Below, in pieces: positions 7,803 to 16,883 of a stretch of DNA of 57,400 nt. Source of the stretch: Gemmatimonadales bacterium (GTDB lineage Bacteria; Gemmatimonadota; Gemmatimonadetes; Longimicrobiales; Gaopeijiaceae); assembly GCA_007695225.1 (NCBI GenBank), contig REED01000089.1:1-57400 (forward strand). Reading direction: 5' to 3'. A model generated the notes under the pieces. It was not told the origin of the DNA. It did not search any database and saw only the letters and a list, made by a program, of their open reading frames with translations. Made by a program: the position numbers and the translations under genes. The first letter of the stretch is position 1. Every line of letters starts with the position of its first letter.

Positions 7803-9272
7803 TCATCCATCCTCCTCCGCCATTCGGGGAGAGAGGGAGGGCGACCAGGAGGGGAGATTCGGCCGGATCCCGGAGACCAGGGTCCGGGTGTTGCCGGTGA
7901 CGGCATCCACAATGAACAGTCCGTGCCCCCAGCTTCGCTCCCCGACATAGACCAGGTGCCGACCATCCGGCGCCCAGCTGGGATCCTCGTTGTTCCCTTC
8001 GAAGGTAAGCTGGACGATCCGGTTGTTCCGACCCAGCTCGGAAATGAGGATCTGGTGCCTACCCCGGTTCTCAATCCGGCCATGATAGGCCACCCGGTCC
8101 CCCACCGGCGACCACTCTGGAGAAGTATAATACCCCGGGCGCCCGAAGACGTAGGGGGAGAGGATCTCCGCCCGTCCGCCGCCGGCCGGCATGACGTAGA
8201 TCTGGGGAGCCCCGGTGCCCAGCCGATTGGAATTGAACACGATTCGTCGCCCATCCGGGGAGAACGAGGGAGAGATGTCCTCGTGCCGTCCTTCCGTCAG
8301 GGCGGCGAAACAGCAGTCCCGACCGACGTTGTAGGAGAAGAGCCCGGATCGCCCGCCCCCGTTCACCGCGAATACGAGGGTCTGACCATCGGGCGAATAG
8401 GTGGGGGTGAGGTAGTCGCCGGGGCGAGGGGAGGGGATCTCCCGTTCCTGTCCGGTATCCAGGTCCAACTGGTAGACCCGAGGAAGACCGGATCGATAGG
8501 AGGTATACGCCACCCTGCGCCCATCCGGGGCCCAGGAGGGGGAAAGGGCCAGATCCCGGTGATTGGTGAGGCGCCGCAGATTCTCCCCATCCGAGTCCAC
8601 CAGCCAGAGGTCCTGGGTTCCATCCTCCATCCGCCGAGAGAAGGCGATGCGAGATGCCGCGAATCCCGGCTCGCCGGTGGCCCAGAACACCACTGCGTCC
8701 GACCCTACATGGGCGGCCATTCGGAATTCCGGGGAGTCAGGGTGTGGAAGGGTGAATCGCCCTCTCTCCCGGACCTCCCGGTAGACCACGTCGTGAAGCT
8801 CCAGGATCAGGACGGCGCTGCTCCCGGCTCCCTCCACCTGCCCAGTGACCAGGAAGTCCGCACCCAGTTGGTCCCACAGGGCGTAATCCACCTCATCCCT
8901 GGCAAAAGAGGAGGGAAGGGAGTCCAGGACCGTGAACCGGTTGGAATACCGGAGGTCGCGGGCCACGATGGCTTCCGCTCGGGCCGCCACGGCTTCCCCG
9001 CCCAGGCGTCCCACGAAGGGCTGGATCGCCAGGGTGGATGCCCTGCGTCCCTCGTAGGTGATTCCAAGGGAAACCCCTGGGAATCGCTCCTCCACGTCCT
9101 GCGCCATCAGCGCACCCGGGGCCAGAAGAAGTCCCGGGAGAACGAGGGCCGCAAGGAGGAGGATGCCACGTGAATGGGGAAAAAGAGCGTATGGAGCGTT
9201 CCTCCCCGGGATGCGGAGGGCCCCGCCGGGCGGGGGAAAGGACCGAAGCCCCTGGCTGATCCGTCGAATCAT
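7803..9272 (-). CDS. tolB: Tol-Pal system beta-propeller protein TolB
   Basis: TolB is the periplasmic propeller that passes force from the Tol inner-membrane complex to Pal. The 489-residue protein has a long N-terminus, then a hydrophobic signal segment ending GALMAQ (about residues 36-58). An alpha/beta TolB N-domain follows at about 60-190, then at least five propeller blades with the SPDG/APDG motif (for example PSWAPDGRRVAY, PSFSPDGRRIVF). The ATG at 9272 lies just after the stop of the TonB-like gene; the open frame continues far upstream but only inside that gene. It is longer than E. coli TolB (430), mostly at the N-terminus. Confidence 0.95.
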   Translation of the reverse strand: MIRRISQGLRSFPPPGGALRIPGRNAPYALFPHSRGILLLAALVLPGLLLAPGALMAQDVEERFPGVSLGITYEGRRASTLAIQPFVGRLGGEAVAARAEAIVARDLRYSNRFTVLDSLPSSFARDEVDYALWDQLGADFLVTGQVEGAGSSAVLILELHDVVYREVRERGRFTLPHPDSPEFRMAAHVGSDAVVFWATGEPGFAASRIAFSRRMEDGTQDLWLVDSDGENLRRLTNHRDLALSPSWAPDGRRVAYTSYRSGLPRVYQLDLDTGQEREIPSPRPGDYLTPTYSPDGQTLVFAVNGGGRSGLFSYNVGRDCCFAALTEGRHEDISPSFSPDGRRIVFNSNRLGTGAPQIYVMPAGGGRAEILSPYVFGRPGYYTSPEWSPVGDRVAYHGRIENRGRHQILISELGRNNRIVQLTFEGNNEDPSWAPDGRHLVYVGERSWGHGLFIVDAVTGNTRTLVSGIRPNLPSWSPSLSPRMAEEDG

Positions 9273-9276
9273 CTCA

Positions 9277-10038
9277 TCACTCCTGGAACCCACGGGGACT
9301 GAAGGTGAACTGCACCGGCAGGACATCGAAGGGAAGGTCCGAGGGAAGCGGGCCGAAGCGTCCGCCCCCGGCGCACTCCACCGCCGCCACCGCCTGAAGG
9401 TCGAAGGGCGTGTTCCCCGACCGCTGGAAGAGACGGATGGACGCGCCGGGCACCGTCCCGTCCCTCCGGATCTCGAACCGAACGACTGTGGTGGCCCGAT
9501 CCACGCCTGCGGGGGGACGGAAACACCGGAAGATCTCCCTTTGGATCTGGTCATAGTAAGCGGGATAGTCCCGGCGGAGTCCCTCCATGCGGGCCACGAT
9601 CTCCGCGCTTGACACATCTTCCCGCGTCTCCTCCGGGGGCCGCTCCGGGGGCCGCTCGGGCTGGGGCGGCGTCTCCCGCCGAGGGGGCGGCTCGGGCTCC
9701 GGCTGGCGCTCCGGCTGCGGCTCCGGGGGCCGGGGCGTCGGTTCGGGGTCGGGCTCGGGCTCCGGCGGTGGTGGCTCAGGCTCCGGCTCCACCGGCGGGG
9801 GGGGGGACTCTTCCGGAGTCTCCACTACCAGATCCGGCTCGGCCACGGCGAAGTCCTCCGGCTCCTCCAGGTCGGCGAAGGTCATGATATCCATCTCGAA
9901 CGCCACGTACTCGATGGGGCGCTCCATGAGGGACTGGCCCAGCCACGCCGCCACCACCACCACCACGTGCAGGGCAACGGAGGAGAGCACCGGGCCCCGG
10001 CCCGGGCGACGGGGGTCCTCATGTTGGGAGTTCATCAT
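9277..10038 (-). CDS. TonB/TolA-like energy-transducing protein
   Basis: 253 residues. There is one membrane helix at about 17-35 (SSVALHVVVVVAAWLGQSL) with a short cytoplasmic N-terminus. A spacer of Pro, Glu and Arg at about 70-140 resembles the TonB periplasm-spanning rod. The C-terminal domain at about 155-250 has the TonB/TolA C-terminal pattern (VVRFEIRRDGTV, then FDLQAVAAVE). It sits between tolR and tolB, where TolA is encoded in Proteobacteria, so it most likely does the TolA job of coupling TolQR to TolB-Pal. The Pro-rich rod is TonB-like, whereas proteobacterial TolA has a long alpha-helical rod. A TonB role in nutrient uptake cannot be excluded from sequence. Confidence 0.88.
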   Translation of the reverse strand: MMNSQHEDPRRPGRGPVLSSVALHVVVVVAAWLGQSLMERPIEYVAFEMDIMTFADLEEPEDFAVAEPDLVVETPEESPPPPVEPEPEPPPPEPEPDPEPTPRPPEPQPERQPEPEPPPRRETPPQPERPPERPPEETREDVSSAEIVARMEGLRRDYPAYYDQIQREIFRCFRPPAGVDRATTVVRFEIRRDGTVPGASIRLFQRSGNTPFDLQAVAAVECAGGGRFGPLPSDLPFDVLPVQFTFSPRGFQE

Positions 10039-10081
10039 CGCAGGCTAATACGGCGAACGGCCTGAAAGGGGTCCCTCTGGA

Positions 10082-10531
10082 TCACCGGTCGTCCAGCCGC
10101 TCCGGCTCCCCCAGCATTCCCCAGCGTCCACCTTCCTCCTGGGTGACCCGAGCCACCGTGGCCATCACACGATAGATGGCGCCGTAGTGGGCCAGGGAGT
10201 CCCCCTTGATGTAGACCACGTTGGGGTTCACCGCTCGATAGAGCTGGGGGAAGGCGGTCCGGAATTCGTCCATGGGGACCGGCGTCTCTCCCACGTACAC
10301 CATCCCCGACTCGTCCACGGAGACGATGAAGGGGTCATCCTGTGCCGTGATGGGCTGGACCTGGGCCCTGGGAAGTCGGACCTCCAGCCCTCCCTGCAGG
10401 ATGGGGGCGGTGATGATGAAGATGACCAGCAGGGTGAACGCCACGTCGATGAGGGAGGTGACGTTGATCTCTGCGGCTACGGGGAGGTCCCCACGCCTTG
10501 CTTCGTTCCGGCGACGGGACCCCAGGCTCAT
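10082..10531 (-). CDS. tolR: biopolymer transport protein TolR/ExbD
   Basis: TolR/ExbD forms the proton-conducting core with TolQ/ExbB in the inner membrane. The 149-residue protein has a basic N-terminus and one membrane helix with the family motif NVTSLIDVAFTLLVIF. Asp29 is the conserved membrane aspartate needed for proton use. The periplasmic domain ends at about residue 145. It overlaps tolQ by 4 bases (ATGA), so the two are probably translated together. Position next to tolB and pal favours TolR over ExbD. Confidence 0.95.
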   Translation of the reverse strand: MSLGSRRRNEARRGDLPVAAEINVTSLIDVAFTLLVIFIITAPILQGGLEVRLPRAQVQPITAQDDPFIVSVDESGMVYVGETPVPMDEFRTAFPQLYRAVNPNVVYIKGDSLAHYGAIYRVMATVARVTQEEGGRWGMLGEPERLDDR

Positions 10532-11244
10532 ACCCGGCCCTCCCGCGCCAGCGTGCCGATGAACTCCGAGGAGAAGCCTTCCAGTTCACCGGAGACCAGG
10601 TTCAGCCGCGCCACGAAATAGTTGTACCCGATCACGGCCGGAATGGCCACCGCCAACCCCATCACCGTGGTCACCAGGGCCTCGGCCACACCGGGGGCCA
10701 CTGCGCCGATGTTGGTGGAGCCGGTAGCCACGATCCCCAGGAAGGCGTTCATGACGCCGAGAACCGTCCCCATCAGGCCCAGGAGGGGAGAGATGGATCC
10801 GATGACGGCCAGCCAGGTGAGGCCCACAGCCAACTCGGCCCGCTCCTCCGACTCCTCCGTCTCCAGCACCATGCGGAGGGCCTCCAGCTGCGTCCGGGAA
10901 AGCCCTTCCCCCTTGGGCGCACCCTCCCGGAGGGCACCGGGGCGAAGCTCGGAAAAGAAGTTCACTCCCTGCCGGAAGACCCGTCCATAGGGGGAGTCGG
11001 GGAGGGTGAGGATGATCCGATAGGCGTCCTCCAGGCGCTGGGCCCGCTCCATGGCCTGGAGGAATTCGGTCCCCTGACTCCGGACCTCGCGGAACTGCCG
11101 CCACTTCCAGAAGATGAGGATCCAACTGGCCATGGAGAAACCCAGCAGGATGAGGAGGATCAGCTTCGTCGGAAGGGTGCCACCCAGAATCAGATCCCAG
11201 GCGCTCGTCGGTGGTGCTCCCACCTGAAGGAGAAGACTCTTCAC
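10528..11244 (-). CDS. tolQ: MotA/TolQ/ExbB proton channel protein TolQ
   Basis: TolQ forms the pentameric channel around TolR and powers the TolA-like protein. The 238-residue protein has three membrane helices, with the family signature at about residues 145-200 (GSISPLLGLMGTVLGVM and VAPGVAEALVTTVMGLAVAIP). I chose the GTG at 11244: AGGAGG lies 7 bases upstream, and the start overlaps the stop of the upstream epimerase gene in a GTGA. Longer in-frame starts such as 11358 would lie inside that gene and add 38 residues unlike TolQ. Confidence 0.95.
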   Translation of the reverse strand: MKSLLLQVGAPPTSAWDLILGGTLPTKLILLILLGFSMASWILIFWKWRQFREVRSQGTEFLQAMERAQRLEDAYRIILTLPDSPYGRVFRQGVNFFSELRPGALREGAPKGEGLSRTQLEALRMVLETEESEERAELAVGLTWLAVIGSISPLLGLMGTVLGVMNAFLGIVATGSTNIGAVAPGVAEALVTTVMGLAVAIPAVIGYNYFVARLNLVSGELEGFSSEFIGTLAREGRV

Positions 11245-12248
11245 GAAGTCGCCTCCTGGCCCGATATCCACCGGAAGGTCTCCCGGAGTCCATCCGACAG
11301 GGGCGTCCGGGGAGACCATCCTGCAGCCTTCAAGCGGGACACGTCGAGGACACTCCACGCCAGCTCGCCCTTTCGGGCCGCGCGGAAGATCCGTCCCGTC
11401 CGGATCTCCGAGACCGCCTCTGTGATATCCGCTAGTCGATTCACGCTGGTTTCCACTCCCGTCCCCACATTGAAGGCCCGATCATCCATCCCGGCGTCGG
11501 CCGGGAAGCGGAGTTCGGACGCAAGAAGGTTGGCCCGCACCACATCCCCCACGAAGACGTAGTCCCGGGTCTGTTCCCCATCACCGAAAATGGTCAATTC
11601 CTCTCCCCGGAGCAGACGCTGGAAGAAGATGGCCACCACCCCGGCCTCTCCATGGGGATCCTGCCGGGGGCCGTAAACATTTGAATACCGCAGCGCAACC
11701 GTTTCGATCCCATGGATGGCGCGGTAGTACCCAAGGTAGTACTCCCCGGCCAGCTTGCTCACGCCGTAGGGGGACAAGGGGCCCTTGGGGGCTGTCTCCG
11801 GAGTGGGCCGGAGTTCGGGCTCCCCATAGACCACGCCTCCGCTGGACACATAGACCACCCGCTCCACCCCGGTGGCGCGAGCCCCCTCCAGCAGATTCAG
11901 CAGTCCGAGGATATTGATCCCGGCGTCGAGCCCTGGATCTTCCACGGACCGGCGGACATCGATCTGCGCTGCATGGTGATTCACGAGATGGAAGCCAACG
12001 TCCTTCATGAGAACATGAAGCCCCGGATCCTCCACCGGCATCTCCACGAAAGTGGCACCCGAGGGAAGGTTCTCCCTCCTTCCGCTGGAGAGATCATCCA
12101 CGATCCACACCTGGTCCCCCCGGGAGAGATAGGCTTCCGCCACATGGCTTCCGATGAAGCCCGCACCGCCGGTGACCAGGATGCGCCGCGGCTCGACTTC
12201 CTCCGCCCCCCCCACCTCTTCCCTGCTTTCCCGCTTCTCTTCCGTCAT
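11241..12248 (-). CDS. NAD-dependent sugar-nucleotide epimerase/dehydratase
   Basis: Extended short-chain dehydrogenase of the UDP-glucose 4-epimerase type, 335 residues. The NAD-binding motif GGAGFIGSH is near residue 27, the aspartate of the adenosine-ribose site lies in VDDLSSG, and the catalytic residues are the Ser in YVSSGG and Tyr-x3-Lys in YGVSK. The substrate-binding motif YGPRQ and the C-terminal DYVFVGDVV are also present. It probably interconverts UDP-sugars for surface polysaccharide; the exact substrate cannot be told. The ATG at 12248 has GGGAGG 9 bases upstream and avoids overlap with hemA; an ATG at 12290 is the alternative. Its stop overlaps the tolQ start. Confidence 0.9.
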   Translation of the reverse strand: MTEEKRESREEVGGAEEVEPRRILVTGGAGFIGSHVAEAYLSRGDQVWIVDDLSSGRRENLPSGATFVEMPVEDPGLHVLMKDVGFHLVNHHAAQIDVRRSVEDPGLDAGINILGLLNLLEGARATGVERVVYVSSGGVVYGEPELRPTPETAPKGPLSPYGVSKLAGEYYLGYYRAIHGIETVALRYSNVYGPRQDPHGEAGVVAIFFQRLLRGEELTIFGDGEQTRDYVFVGDVVRANLLASELRFPADAGMDDRAFNVGTGVETSVNRLADITEAVSEIRTGRIFRAARKGELAWSVLDVSRLKAAGWSPRTPLSDGLRETFRWISGQEATS

Positions 12249-12264
12249 GACCCCGTACCTCCCA

Positions 12265-13638
12265 TCATTCTTCTGCCCCCTTGGATTCATATTCAGATCT
12301 CCGGGGACCCCCCCGGCCTTCCGGACCCTGGTCCTGGGCGTCCGACCCAGGGTCAGCCTGCCCTTCCAAGCCGTACAAGAACCGGACCGCATCGACCAGT
12401 TCTTCCCCCCCCCCTCCCCTGGCCATCCCCTTCCGCAGGCGGACGGTGGGCTCGTGAAGGAGCTTGTTCAGGAGTCGCCGGGAGAACTCCTCCAACCGGG
12501 CCCGGTCATCGGCGTCCAGATGATCCATGCCCCGCATCAGCCGTTCCAGCTCGAGGGTCCGGTGCTCCTCTGCCCGGGCCCGCATCCGACGAATCACCGG
12601 CACCACTTCGAGGGAAGCGTACCACGTCCGGAACTCCCGGGAGTGGGACTGGATGATCCGGTCTGCGGCGGGGATGGCCTCGGAGCGGACCTGGACGTGC
12701 TCGTCCACGATCTTGCGCAGGTCGTCCACGTTGTAGAGGAAGACCTCGGGCTCGTCTCCAACCGTGGGATCCACATCCCGGGGGATGGCCATGTCGATGA
12801 TGAGAAGGGGATGCCCCCGCCGCCCCGGGAATGCCCTCCGGAAGGTCTCCCGGGAGAGGACGTGATGTGGCGCCGCCGTGGAGGCCAGGACGATATCCGC
12901 AGAGGGAAGGGCCGTGGACAGTTCATCGAAGTGCACCGCGTGGCCGTGGAGCTTCTGGGCCAGTTCCACGGCGCGGTCGTATGTCCGGTTCGCCACCATG
13001 ATCCCCCGTACCCCCTCCCGGCTCAGTGCCTCCACCACCAGTTCGGCGGTGGCTCCGGCGCCCAGGATCATGACCCGTTTCTCCCGAAGGGACCCGAAGA
13101 TCTTCCGAGCCAGTTCCACCGAGACCGACGCCACCGACGCCGCCCCCTCATTGATGGAGGTCTCGGCCCGGACACGGCCCCCCACGGACAGCGCCATCTG
13201 GAAGAGGCGATTGAGGACCGGCCCCGCCATGGGGGGATCCACTGCCAGGGAGATGGCGAGCTCATAGGCATCCCGGACCTGGCCCTGGATCTCCGCCTCC
13301 CCGGTCACCATGGAGTCCAGGCCCGAGGACACCTGGAAGAGATGGCGCACCACCCCTTCGCCCCGCTGCTCGAAGAGGTAATCACGGGCAGGGCGCTCGA
13401 GATCTCCGGCCCTCCCCTGCAGCAGCCGCTCCACCACACCCAGATGGGAGGCATCCCGGGAGGGATACAGGTAGACCTCGGTGCGGTTGCAGGTGGAGAG
13501 GAGAACGGCTTCCTCGACCCCCGCCTCCTCCCGAAGGGTCAGCAGGGCCCGGGATGCCTCGGAGGGCCCGAAGGCCATCCGCTCCCGCACCTCGACCGGA
13601 GCCGTTCGATGGCTCACTCCCACGACTGCCAGCGGCAT
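12265..13638 (-). CDS. hemA: glutamyl-tRNA reductase HemA
   Basis: HemA reduces glutamyl-tRNA to glutamate-1-semialdehyde, the first committed step of C5 haem synthesis. The 457-residue protein has the catalytic domain with VGVSHRTAPVEVRER and the nucleophile Cys50 in STCNRTEVY. An NADPH-binding domain follows (ILGAGATAELV, near residue 190), then a dimerisation domain. The Gly/Asp-rich C-terminal tail past about residue 430 is not conserved. The ATG at 13638 gives the family start and has GGAG 6 bases upstream. It follows the HemX/CcsA-like gene by 31 bases, the order seen for hemX and hemA partners in other bacteria. Confidence 0.97.
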   Translation of the reverse strand: MPLAVVGVSHRTAPVEVRERMAFGPSEASRALLTLREEAGVEEAVLLSTCNRTEVYLYPSRDASHLGVVERLLQGRAGDLERPARDYLFEQRGEGVVRHLFQVSSGLDSMVTGEAEIQGQVRDAYELAISLAVDPPMAGPVLNRLFQMALSVGGRVRAETSINEGAASVASVSVELARKIFGSLREKRVMILGAGATAELVVEALSREGVRGIMVANRTYDRAVELAQKLHGHAVHFDELSTALPSADIVLASTAAPHHVLSRETFRRAFPGRRGHPLLIIDMAIPRDVDPTVGDEPEVFLYNVDDLRKIVDEHVQVRSEAIPAADRIIQSHSREFRTWYASLEVVPVIRRMRARAEEHRTLELERLMRGMDHLDADDRARLEEFSRRLLNKLLHEPTVRLRKGMARGGGGEELVDAVRFLYGLEGQADPGSDAQDQGPEGRGGPRRSEYESKGAEE

Positions 13639-13669
13639 GTCCAGCTCCGTCCCTCCCGCTTGCCCGTGG

Positions 13670-14479
13670 CTAAAGGAAAAGGCCCGTGCCCTCCGCCGTG
13701 AGGCGGAGAACAACGTAGCTTCCGATGACGACGCCGAACCCGATGACCGCGGCCAGCGCTCCCCGATGCTCCGTACTACCCCTCCCCACCCGGGAGAGGA
13801 GAATACCCACGAAGACGAGCCAGGAGAGGACGGCCCAGATCACCTTCGGGTCGCCCGCCTCCAGGGATCCCCGATGCTGCACGGTCCAGGCCCACCCAAA
13901 GGCCAGGGCCACCGTGAGGCAGCCGAAGCCCACCCAGAGCCCGACTCGACCGACCCTGTCCAGGGTGGCCAGGGGAGGAATGAAGTGGAAGAACCGGCCC
14001 AGGCGCTTGGCCTTCAACTCGTGGTGCTGGATCAGGTAGAGGCTCCCGGCCGCGAAGGCCACCGCAAGCCCCTGATATCCCAGGAAGGCGAAAGCCACGT
14101 GGAGGACGAATCCCGCCCCCTGGAAGGCGATGGTCCTGGGAGAGGGCTCGATCCCGGCCACCAGGGCAACGCCCAGACAGATCACGATGAAGGGAAGAAG
14201 TGCGATCCCCAGTCGGGAAACCTCCCGAAGGGGGAAGGTCACAAGGAGGGCGAGACCGCCCACAAAGGCCAGGGATGAAAGGGCCGCACCGGGACCTACG
14301 AGGGGCAGTTCGCCGTAGCGCAACCAGAACTCACCCAGGGCAAATGCGTGTACCACCACCGCGGCTCCGGCCATCCCGGAGGCGAGAAGCGTCCCGCCTT
14401 CCCTGGAGCCCTGCACCAGGAGGCGGATCCAGAGGCCGAGGGCCCCCAGGTAGAGGATGAACGCGAGGAGGTGGATCAC
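13670..14479 (-). CDS. HemX/CcsA-family membrane protein
   Basis: Integral membrane protein of 269 residues with about eight hydrophobic helices. It resembles the cytochrome c assembly (CcsA/ResC/HemX) family: the LHVAFAFLGYQGLAVAF and LYLIQHHELKAKRLG stretches fit. The tryptophan-rich WWD haem-handling motif seems degenerate: only DPKVIWA of the usual W-x-W-D-P-K-E pattern remains. With hemA directly downstream, a HemX role in controlling HemA amount is more likely than cytochrome c haem ligation. The start is GTG at 14479; no ATG is available in frame upstream. Upstream lie 144 bases with no clear promoter. Confidence 0.82.
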   Translation of the reverse strand: MIHLLAFILYLGALGLWIRLLVQGSREGGTLLASGMAGAAVVVHAFALGEFWLRYGELPLVGPGAALSSLAFVGGLALLVTFPLREVSRLGIALLPFIVICLGVALVAGIEPSPRTIAFQGAGFVLHVAFAFLGYQGLAVAFAAGSLYLIQHHELKAKRLGRFFHFIPPLATLDRVGRVGLWVGFGCLTVALAFGWAWTVQHRGSLEAGDPKVIWAVLSWLVFVGILLSRVGRGSTEHRGALAAVIGFGVVIGSYVVLRLTAEGTGLFL

Positions 14480-14623
14480 GCCGCCGGTTGGGGAGAAAGG
14501 ATGGGAGGGTAGGAAGTCGGATCCACGGGGACCGAGCTCACCCTGTGCGCGGGCCTTGTCCCTGAGGTGTGTTCGGACCTTGGAATTCAGCCATGGCGCG
14601 GAAGCACTCCTCTGAACAAGCGC

Positions 14624-15787
14624 CTATGGCATGGTTCGATCAAGGAGAACCCGGCTCCCCGCTTGCAGCGAGCCTGGATAGTGGGTGCTCAGGATCCGGA
14701 GTGTCGCCCGTTCCTCCTCCACCCACACCACTTGGAGCTGTGCCATCCAACGCCCGTCCCACCCCTCCTCCAGTCCACCCGGGACGATAAACTCGTCTCC
14801 TGGGACGAGCCCGTCCAGGGCACCCCGGTCGATGAAGAGGAAATCTCCGGGCTGATACAACTCCTTGATTTCCTGGAAGGCGAGGATGGAAGCCTCGAGA
14901 GGCCGTTCCGTGCTGGAGGGATATACGCCGGGCGCCATGAAGAAGGTCCGCTGGGGAAAGACCAGGTTCCCCAGTTCGGCCTTCCCCAACCCGGCTACCA
15001 TTCTGCCGATGACCCCTGCACCCTCCAACCGCTGTACCACCAGAACGCCCGTGGGTCCCATGATCCGGCCCACATCGGGAAGCTCCCGATTCACCCTGGC
15101 CACCAGGAGGGAGTCGCCCACCGCCACCTGGACCCCGTCCTCCAGGATCACCCGTACCTCGTCGTATGGAAGAAGGGTGTTGCGGGAGATCCGGGCATCG
15201 TCGCCACCGGCGAACCCGCGGACTGCGCCCCACGCCCCCAGGGGCTCTCCCGGTGCCACCGTCCATCCACCCGCCAGCGCTACTCCGGCGGGGATGGCCG
15301 GCACCTCCTCCCTTGGAAGGACCAGGACCTGGGTCAACTGCTCTTCCTGCTGGAGGCTCCGGTCGTCGTAGAAGATCGTCCGCTCCGCCGGGGCCTCGGG
15401 GACACCGGCGGGTACGAAGGGCCGGCGCTCCAGGAGGGCCCGTCGATCCCGGGGATCGACGGGGACCTCCTGGCCTCCCATCTGGATCCCGGTGACCCGG
15501 GCGGCACCCCTGTCCTGGGCCGGCAGGCGCAGGGTGATGCCCACGGTGAGCCGCTGCGGGTCGGGGATCCGGTCCCGGTTCGCTTCCAGGATCCGCTGCC
15601 ACTCCCCGGCCGAGCCATAGTGCTCCCGGGCGATGCTCTCCAGGGTCTCTCCTGCCCGCACCACGTGGGAGGAATCGGAGTAGCGCTGGGATTCGCCAGG
15701 AACACCCTGGGCCGTCCCCTTCCCGGACAAGGGGAAGAGGAAAAGGAGGAGGATGCCGACGAGGAGGACGGCCGCCGAACGATGCAT
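14624..15787 (-). CDS. secreted LysM-domain protein
   Basis: 387 residues. A signal peptide (about residues 1-28) ends near the GTAQG site. A LysM domain follows at about 41-90 (VVRAGETLESIAREHYG and ILEANRDRIPDP), which binds peptidoglycan glycans. The remaining 290 residues have no recognised domain; they are rich in short beta-like segments and contain two GD-x-L/F-hydrophobic turns. No peptidase or amidase motif is visible. The ATG at 15787 starts the signal peptide. It has its own promoter at 15843-15871 and is the only gene between hemB and the HemX-like gene, so it may be an independent unit. Confidence 0.8.
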   Translation of the reverse strand: MHRSAAVLLVGILLLFLFPLSGKGTAQGVPGESQRYSDSSHVVRAGETLESIAREHYGSAGEWQRILEANRDRIPDPQRLTVGITLRLPAQDRGAARVTGIQMGGQEVPVDPRDRRALLERRPFVPAGVPEAPAERTIFYDDRSLQQEEQLTQVLVLPREEVPAIPAGVALAGGWTVAPGEPLGAWGAVRGFAGGDDARISRNTLLPYDEVRVILEDGVQVAVGDSLLVARVNRELPDVGRIMGPTGVLVVQRLEGAGVIGRMVAGLGKAELGNLVFPQRTFFMAPGVYPSSTERPLEASILAFQEIKELYQPGDFLFIDRGALDGLVPGDEFIVPGGLEEGWDGRWMAQLQVVWVEEERATLRILSTHYPGSLQAGSRVLLDRTMP

Positions 15788-15842
15788 GACCGCTCCCGGG
15801 TTCAGGGACAGGCGGGGAATAGGGTTCTGGAGACGCCTTCGC

Positions 15843-15871
15843 AAGATACCCGGCCGCCGGAAGGGGGTCAA
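15843..15871 (-). promoter_or_regulatory. sigma70-type promoter for the LysM gene
   Basis: TTGACC (15871 to 15866) and TATCTT (15848 to 15843) on the minus strand are spaced by exactly 17 bases. Five of six -35 bases match the consensus. The start point would be near 15836, about 50 bases before the ATG at 15787. It lies in the 121-base gap after hemB. Confidence 0.6.
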
Positions 15872-15908
15872 CGAAGCTGCGTCAAATGTTTCCGGTCTGC
15901 CCACCCCC

Positions 15909-16883
15909 TCACCCCATGATTCGGGCGAACTGCCGGGCCCAGTAGGTCAGGATGAGATCAGCTCCGGCCCGTCGGATGGAGAGGAGCGCTTCGGACATCG
16001 CCGCTTCCCCGTCCAGCCACCCCCGCTCCGCCGCGGCCATGATGGCGGCGTACTCCCCTGAGACGTGGTAGGCGGCCACGGGCCAACCGGTTTCTGACTT
16101 GACCCGATGGATGATGTCCAGGTAGGCCAGGGCGGGCTTGACCATGAGGATGTCCGCCCCCTCTTCCACGTCGGCCCACACCTCCCTGAGGGCCTCGTCT
16201 CCGTTGGCTGGATCCATCTGGTACCCCCGTCGATCCCCGGAGGCCGGGGTGGAATCGGCGGCGTCCCGGAACGGTCCGTAGAAGGCCGAGGCATACTTGG
16301 CGGCGTAGCTCATGATGGGGAGCTGGGGGAACCCCTCCGCGTCCAGGGCTTCCCGGAGCGCCCCGACCCGGCCGTCCATCATGTCCGACGGAGCCACCAG
16401 ATCGGCCCCGGCCCGGGCATGGCTTACCGCCGTGCGAGCCAGGAGCTCCAGGGTGGGATCGTTCCGGACCTCCCCCTCCTCCAGGACGCCGCAGTGCCCG
16501 TGGGCGGTGTACTCGCAGAGACAGACATCCGTGACCCGGAGGAGGTCGGGAACCTCCGTCCGGAGGGCGCCCAGCGCCTTCTGCACGATGCCATCCTCGC
16601 TCCAGGCGCCGCTTCCTTCCGAGTCCTTGGCCTCCGGGATCCCGAAGAGTATGACCCCACCCACGCCCAGGGCGTGGGCCTCGGCGGCATCCCGGACCAT
16701 CTCGTCCACCGAGAGCCGATCCACCCCCGGCATGGAGGGCACCGACTCCCGGATCCCCTCACCGGGGAGGACGAAGAGGGGGAGGAGGAGCTGCTCCGGG
16801 GTGAGTCGGGTCTCCTGGACCAGGCGGCGGAGATTGGGACTCCCTCGGAGACGGCGCCCCCGGAAAGTTGGAAACTGGGTCAT
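15909..16883 (-). CDS. hemB: porphobilinogen synthase HemB
   Basis: HemB joins two 5-aminolevulinate molecules to porphobilinogen in the cytoplasm. The 324-residue protein has both Schiff-base lysines, Lys196 (SYAAKYAS) and Lys249 (DILMVKPA). It carries three cysteines, C121, C123 and C131, in the metal-site pattern of the zinc-dependent form. The closing motif YHVSGEYA is also present. Length is normal. It overlaps rimI by 4 bases (ATGA), placing haem synthesis at the end of the rel-uvrB-tsaE-tsaB-rimI run. Confidence 0.98.
   Translation of the reverse strand: MTQFPTFRGRRLRGSPNLRRLVQETRLTPEQLLLPLFVLPGEGIRESVPSMPGVDRLSVDEMVRDAAEAHALGVGGVILFGIPEAKDSEGSGAWSEDGIVQKALGALRTEVPDLLRVTDVCLCEYTAHGHCGVLEEGEVRNDPTLELLARTAVSHARAGADLVAPSDMMDGRVGALREALDAEGFPQLPIMSYAAKYASAFYGPFRDAADSTPASGDRRGYQMDPANGDEALREVWADVEEGADILMVKPALAYLDIIHRVKSETGWPVAAYHVSGEYAAIMAAAERGWLDGEAAMSEALLSIRRAGADLILTYWARQFARIMG

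Noticed and set aside
9587..10048. Gly/Ser-rich plus-strand frame opposite the TonB-like gene.
   Set aside because: It is the mirror of the Pro/Glu-rich spacer codons, not a gene.
14592..14629. Imperfect inverted repeat (CCATGGCGC / GCGCCTATGG) at the LysM gene stop as a terminator.
   Set aside because: The stem has a bulge and a 20-base loop, and no U-run follows.
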